Translations under genes and position numbers: made by a program
Part shown: one piece after another, positions 60,554 to 64,000 of the stretch
Layout: each line of letters begins with the position of its first letter
How positions within the stretch are numbered: position 1 is the first letter of the stretch
NCBI RefSeq assembly: GCF_900230215.1
Contig: NZ_LT907982.1
Location: 1,612,001 to 1,676,000 of the forward strand
From: Jatrophihabitans sp. GAS493
GTDB lineage: Bacteria; Actinomycetota; Actinomycetes; Mycobacteriales; Jatrophihabitantaceae
Direction of reading: 5' to 3'
Length of the DNA: 64,000 bases
The notes under the pieces: model-generated
Seen by the model: the letters and a program-made list of their open reading frames with translations, nothing else
Told to the model about the DNA's origin: nothing
Database searches by the model: none

Positions 60554-61567
60554 GTGATGTCCAAGAGCTCTCGTGTCACCATTCACGACGTGGCACGGGA
60601 AGCAGGAGTCTCCCTATCGACAGTGTCGAAAGTGATCAACAACCGATACGGCGTCGCGGCCGCGACCTCTGCACGCGTGCAGAAGGTTATCGCCGAACTC
60701 GGGTACGAGGCCAGTCTGGTTGCGCAGAGTCTGCGCAACCACGAGACCAAGGTCATCGGGATCCTCGTCGCCGATCTGGAACCGTTCAGCACGGAACTTT
60801 TGAAGGGTGCTGCCGAAGGTGTCCGAGGCACCGGTTACGAGCTGGTCATCTACTCAGCGGGTGGTCGCACTGAAGCGCGCGACGGTTGGGAGCGGCGGTA
60901 TCTCTCACGACTGTCGGGCACCCTAATCGACGGCGCGGTGTTGGTCACCCCAACGATCGTCAGCGCTCAGTACGGCGCGCCGTTCGTTGCGGTCGACCCG
61001 CACACCGGCACGTCAGAGATACCCACCGTCGACGCCGACAACCTCCGCGGAGCGCAGACCGCTGTGCATCATCTGATCGAGCTCGGACACCGTCGCATCG
61101 CCATGCTCACCGGCCGCCCCGACCTGATGTCGGCGCAGTTGCGCGAACAGGGCTTCCGCACCGGTATGGCGCAGGCGGGCGTGCCCGTCGACGAGAGCCT
61201 CCTGCTGGTCGGCGACTACCGGGCAGACATCTCCGCGGAGGCAGCGAAAGCTCTGTTGACGATGGACGAACCTCCGACCGCGATCTTCGCCGCCAATGAC
61301 ATCTCCGCGATTGCAACGCTTGAAGTCGCGGTCGATCTCGGCCTTGAAGTACCGCGGGACCTGTCGATCGTCGGATTTGACAACGTCCCTGAATCCGTCC
61401 TGTGCACGCCGTCGCTGACCACCGTCGAGCAGCCGATCAGGGAGATGGGGCTGCGTGCCGTCGAGCTACTCCTGCAGCTACTACGAGCCGAATCGATACC
61501 AGCAACCCACCTCACTCTCGACACACGTCTCGTTGTGCGGCAGTCCACGTCCGCTCCACGGCGCTAG
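60554..61567 (+). CDS. LacI-family repressor of the sugar cluster
   Basis: A 337-residue regulator with N-terminal helix-turn-helix VTIHDVAREAGVSLSTVSKV and hinge helix (VAQSLRN region), followed by a periplasmic-binding-like domain (VIGILVADLEPFSTELLKGA, MLTGRPDLMSAQLREQGF, FAANDISAIATLEVAVDLGL, LSIVGFDNVPES). GTG 60554 and ATG 60557 are both possible starts. Matching operators before this gene and before the binding-protein gene link it to both. Confidence 0.93.
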   Translation: MMSKSSRVTIHDVAREAGVSLSTVSKVINNRYGVAAATSARVQKVIAELGYEASLVAQSLRNHETKVIGILVADLEPFSTELLKGAAEGVRGTGYELVIYSAGGRTEARDGWERRYLSRLSGTLIDGAVLVTPTIVSAQYGAPFVAVDPHTGTSEIPTVDADNLRGAQTAVHHLIELGHRRIAMLTGRPDLMSAQLREQGFRTGMAQAGVPVDESLLLVGDYRADISAEAAKALLTMDEPPTAIFAANDISAIATLEVAVDLGLEVPRDLSIVGFDNVPESVLCTPSLTTVEQPIREMGLRAVELLLQLLRAESIPATHLTLDTRLVVRQSTSAPRR

Positions 61568-61716
61568 AAACCTGATTCCGACCTGCTCATTCCGGCCCGT
61601 CCCGCCGCAGTGCTGTCATCTCAGCCTAGAACGTCCGTTCGCCGCGGCGGTGCCCATCAACTGAAGCCAGCGTGTTACCCATCAAGCGGGTACTCCGACA
61701 GTGTCTGGTGTCCCTG
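61568..61716. other. Gap between lacI and IS256 copy 2
   Basis: There is no gene in 149 bases. It ends at the IS256 left inverted repeat. Confidence 0.4.
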
Positions 61717-62901
61717 GGTCTGTCAGGAATTTTGTGTAGGCGTCACGGCCTGACGTCCACGGATTCGGGTCGTGAGATGGGGACGATTACGCATGGCAAG
61801 TAACGAGCTTGTGCCGGCAACGGTCGGTGAGTTGATGGCCGCGACGGTCGGCGACGATGAGCGATTGGCGGCGTTGGCGGAGAGGTTGGTGTCGGCCGCT
61901 AGGACGTTCACCCCGGCGGTGAGCCCGAAGCATCAACGCCGTCTGGCCGGCTTCGATGAAGCGGTGCTGTCGTTATATGCGAAGGGGATGACGACCGGGG
62001 ACATCGCTAACCACCTCGCCGATATTTACGGCACCGACGTCTCTCGGGAGTTGGTGTCGAAGGTGGCCGACGCGGTTATCTCAGAGATGCAGGAGTGGCA
62101 AATCGCGACCGCTCGATGCGGTGTATCCGGTGGTGCTGATCGATGCGATCCTGTTGAAAGTCCGCGACGGCCAAGTCGCCAACCGCCCGGTATATGTGGC
62201 GATGGGCATCACTCTGGACGGGCAACGTGACGTGCTCGGTATGTGGGTCGGCCCATCCGGTGGCGAAGATGCGAAGCAGTGGATGAACCTGCTGTCGGAG
62301 CTTCGTAATCGTGGGATCCTCGACGTGTGCATCGTGTGCTGCGACGGGTTGAAGGGCCTGCCCGACGCGATCACCGCGACCTGGCCGCATGCGGTCGTGC
62401 AAGACATGCGTGTGCACTTGGTCCGCAACAGCCTGCGGTATGCCGCGAAGGCCGACTGGGCCAAGATCACCGGCGAATTTGAAGACGATCTACACCGCAG
62501 CGACCGTTACCGCCGCCGAAGAACGCTTCGCCGAGTTCGCTGAACGCTGGCAGACCAAGTACCCGGCGATGATCGGGATGTGGCAACGGTCGTGGACGGA
62601 GTTCACCCCGCTTCCTCGACTTCCCCGTCGAGATCCGGAAACTGCTCTACACCACCAACGGCATCGAATCGCTGGACGCGAGGTTCCGGCAGGCGACCCG
62701 CCGACGTGGGCACTTCCGCAACGAGGAAGCCGCACTGAAGGTCCTGTACCTCACCGTCAAGGAACGCCGACCCCAACCGGGGCCAACCCCACCGGCCAGA
62801 CCAACGGCTGGAAATCCATCCTGCACACCCTGGCAATGACCTACGGCGACCGCCTCGGAACCAACTAGCCATGACGCCTTGCACAGAAAATCTGACAGAC
62901 C
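61717..62901 (+). mobile_element. IS256-family element, copy 2 (decayed)
   Basis: Terminal inverted repeats are visible: left GGTCTGTCAGGAATTTTGTG from 61717 and right, reading outward, GGTCTGTCAGATTTTCTGTG ending at 62901. The bases just outside (GTGTCCCT and AGGTCGCG) do not form a target duplication. The interior holds one broken transposase gene. Confidence 0.87.
61793..62868 (+). pseudogene. IS256 transposase with several frameshifts
   Basis: The N-terminal part is intact (LVPATVGELMAATVGDDERL, LYAKGMTTGDIANHLADIYG) to MQEWQ. One extra A near 62101 then shifts the frame; the next segment carries VYPVVLIDAILLK (first Asp) and CCDGLKGLPDAI (second Asp). Further shifts near 62480, 62610 and 62770 break the part with TTNGIESLDARFRQ (catalytic Glu) and the GWKSILHTLAMTYGDRL end. 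It is inactive. Confidence 0.87.
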
Positions 62902-63126
62902 AGGTCGCGGCGGTGGCGGGGTCCCGCGCATCGCCACCGCAGCCGAGGTCGTAGGTCTGCCAGGTGGACCCGCGTATCCGCAATCCCTATAAGGGGATCC
63001 GGCAGTGCCTTGCGGTGGGATGCGTTCACTAGACGGTTTGAACGCGGCGCGGGCTCTGCGCCGTGAGGGTGAGGACAGATAGATCGCCGGTGACATGGGG
63101 CCGCACTATTGAGACAGGACATCGAG
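62902..63126. other. Region between IS256 copy 2 and the G1 peptidase
   Basis: There is no supported gene. The promoter of the peptidase should be here; I could not place it. Confidence 0.4.
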
Positions 63127-63942
63127 ATGACGAGGAAACGATCCCATGCCGGGGTGTTGCGGTCGGCCAGACGGGCGGCGGCAGCGGGTTTGGCTGTTGT
63201 TGTCGGAGCAGTTGGCTTCGGTACGGGTATCGCCCACGCCGACCCATCATCGTTCAGCCCCGGCGGGTGGAGTGGCTACGTGGCTTGGGGAGGGCCGTAC
63301 ACATCGGCGGCGGCGGATTTCATCGTGCCGGTCGGGGTCTGTTCGCCCGGGCAGAGTGGGGGGATGGCAAATGCCTACTGGGTAGGCATCCAAGGCGACA
63401 ACGGCGGAGGCGGCGCCGCTGCGATTGTCCAGACCGGCTTTGGCCTTGGCTGCAACGACGGTCAGCCCGAGTATTACGCCCTGCATGCCGACTCAGTAGG
63501 CAATTGGATCTTCAGTCCCGAGCCAGTGCGGCCCGGCGACCTCATTCATGCCTCCGTGTCGTGTGATACCAGCGACATCTGCTGGGAGGACCTCGTCAAC
63601 GAAACCCAGAACTGGTGGAATAACACGACCGTGCAGGTGCCCGGGGGATTCTCCACGTACGTCGCCGCGGTCGCTGCCGAATCGTATAACGGGGGCATCA
63701 ATGACTTCCCCGTACAGGTGAGCAACGCGAGGATCAACGGCGTGCCGATCGCTTGGTCCGCACCTCAAGCCAATGAAGAGACGCCAAGCCTCTACGGCGG
63801 GACCGCTGGCATAGATCCCAGCCCGCTCGACTCGACCGGGATGGGTTTCTACTTCTACTGGAATGGTGTGCCTGGTCTGAGCCCAGGCGTGAGCCCAACC
63901 CAGTACCTGGAGCCCCGGAACAACGGGCTGCCTCCGGCTTGA
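63127..63942 (+). CDS. Secreted G1 (eqolisin) glutamic peptidase
   Basis: A 271-residue secreted acid peptidase of family G1. An Arg-rich signal peptide (AAAAGLAVVVGAVGFGTGIA, cleavage after AHA) leads to the mature domain with WSGYVAWGGPYTSAAADFIV, AYWVGIQGD, IVQTGFGLGC (catalytic Gln102), PEYYALHAD, VRPGDLIHASV and VAAESYNGG (catalytic Glu185). The Gln-Glu spacing of 83 residues equals that of scytalidoglutamic peptidase (Gln53, Glu136). Several Cys suggest disulfides. I prefer ATG 63127; a TTG at 63109 would add six residues. It lies just after an IS256 remnant. Confidence 0.82.
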   Translation: MTRKRSHAGVLRSARRAAAAGLAVVVGAVGFGTGIAHADPSSFSPGGWSGYVAWGGPYTSAAADFIVPVGVCSPGQSGGMANAYWVGIQGDNGGGGAAAIVQTGFGLGCNDGQPEYYALHADSVGNWIFSPEPVRPGDLIHASVSCDTSDICWEDLVNETQNWWNNTTVQVPGGFSTYVAAVAAESYNGGINDFPVQVSNARINGVPIAWSAPQANEETPSLYGGTAGIDPSPLDSTGMGFYFYWNGVPGLSPGVSPTQYLEPRNNGLPPA

Positions 63943-64000
63943 CGTGGTCGTCGTTGGACGGCGTCAAGCCGACTCGCGGTCCGTTGAGGTCAACGGGGTG

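Noticed and set aside
61708-62909. Target-site duplication around IS256 copy 2
   Set aside because: The eight bases outside each inverted repeat (GTGTCCCT and AGGTCGCG) do not match.

Overview
The window is GC-rich chromosomal DNA from an actinobacterium. The evidence is the gene content (Lsr2, biotin-dependent acyl-CoA carboxylase with an epsilon subunit, a topoisomerase I with a Lys/Ala-rich tail, RicT, TamR/Tam), frequent GTG starts, and many 1- and 4-base start/stop overlaps. A thymidylate kinase fused to an MFS transporter suggests the Frankia/Jatrophihabitans/Nakamurella side of the phylum, but this is an inference from memory. Gene neighbours recall mycobacterial blocks: lpdA, an M20 amidohydrolase, nucleoside phosphorylase, accA3, maf, accE and accD5 in one part; sftH, topA and holB in another.

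Region 1 (1-9055) holds a DUF2252 protein cut by the left edge, a carboxylate-amine ligase coupled to an M20 amidohydrolase, a GntR regulator, an LpdA-type flavoprotein, Lsr2 and the acyl-CoA carboxylase alpha chain. Region 2 (9308-25363) holds maf, an acyl-CoA dehydrogenase, a methylthioadenosine phosphorylase-like enzyme and a sugar epimerase. It continues with a two-component system and a glycan-like cluster: GT2, a TIGR04282-like transferase, a methyltransferase, a membrane molybdopterin oxidoreductase and a GT87 mannosyltransferase. It ends with an EamA transporter, an OhrR repressor with a clear operator, and accE-accD5. Region 3 (25465-46158) is mostly housekeeping: FAD oxidoreductase, SftH/MrfA-like helicase, STAS protein, proton pyrophosphatase, TetR/MFS pair, topA, tam/tamR, MFS-Tmk fusion, holB and ricT.

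Region 4 (46236-53893) is an integrated element. An intact tRNA-Thr(CGT) is followed 7.6 kb later by an exact 46-bp copy of its 3' end, the expected attL/attR pair. No integrase is visible. Inside are a 5'-truncated IS256-type element split by an IS30-type element, and a small secreted-protein module: a lipoprotein made of five Cys-containing 28-30-residue repeats, a G1 (glutamic) peptidase-like protein, and a divergent lipoprotein. An IS110 remnant and a DUF1254/DUF1214 protein follow. This secreted module is the best candidate here for something undescribed.

Region 5 (54660-61567) is a LacI-controlled sugar cluster: binding protein, two permeases, a GH3 glycosidase and the repressor, with matching palindromic operators at both ends and no ATPase gene. 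Region 6 (61717-63942) has a second decayed IS256 copy followed by a second, secreted G1 peptidase. Starts and lesions were read by eye, and family assignments rest on motif recognition without database searches.
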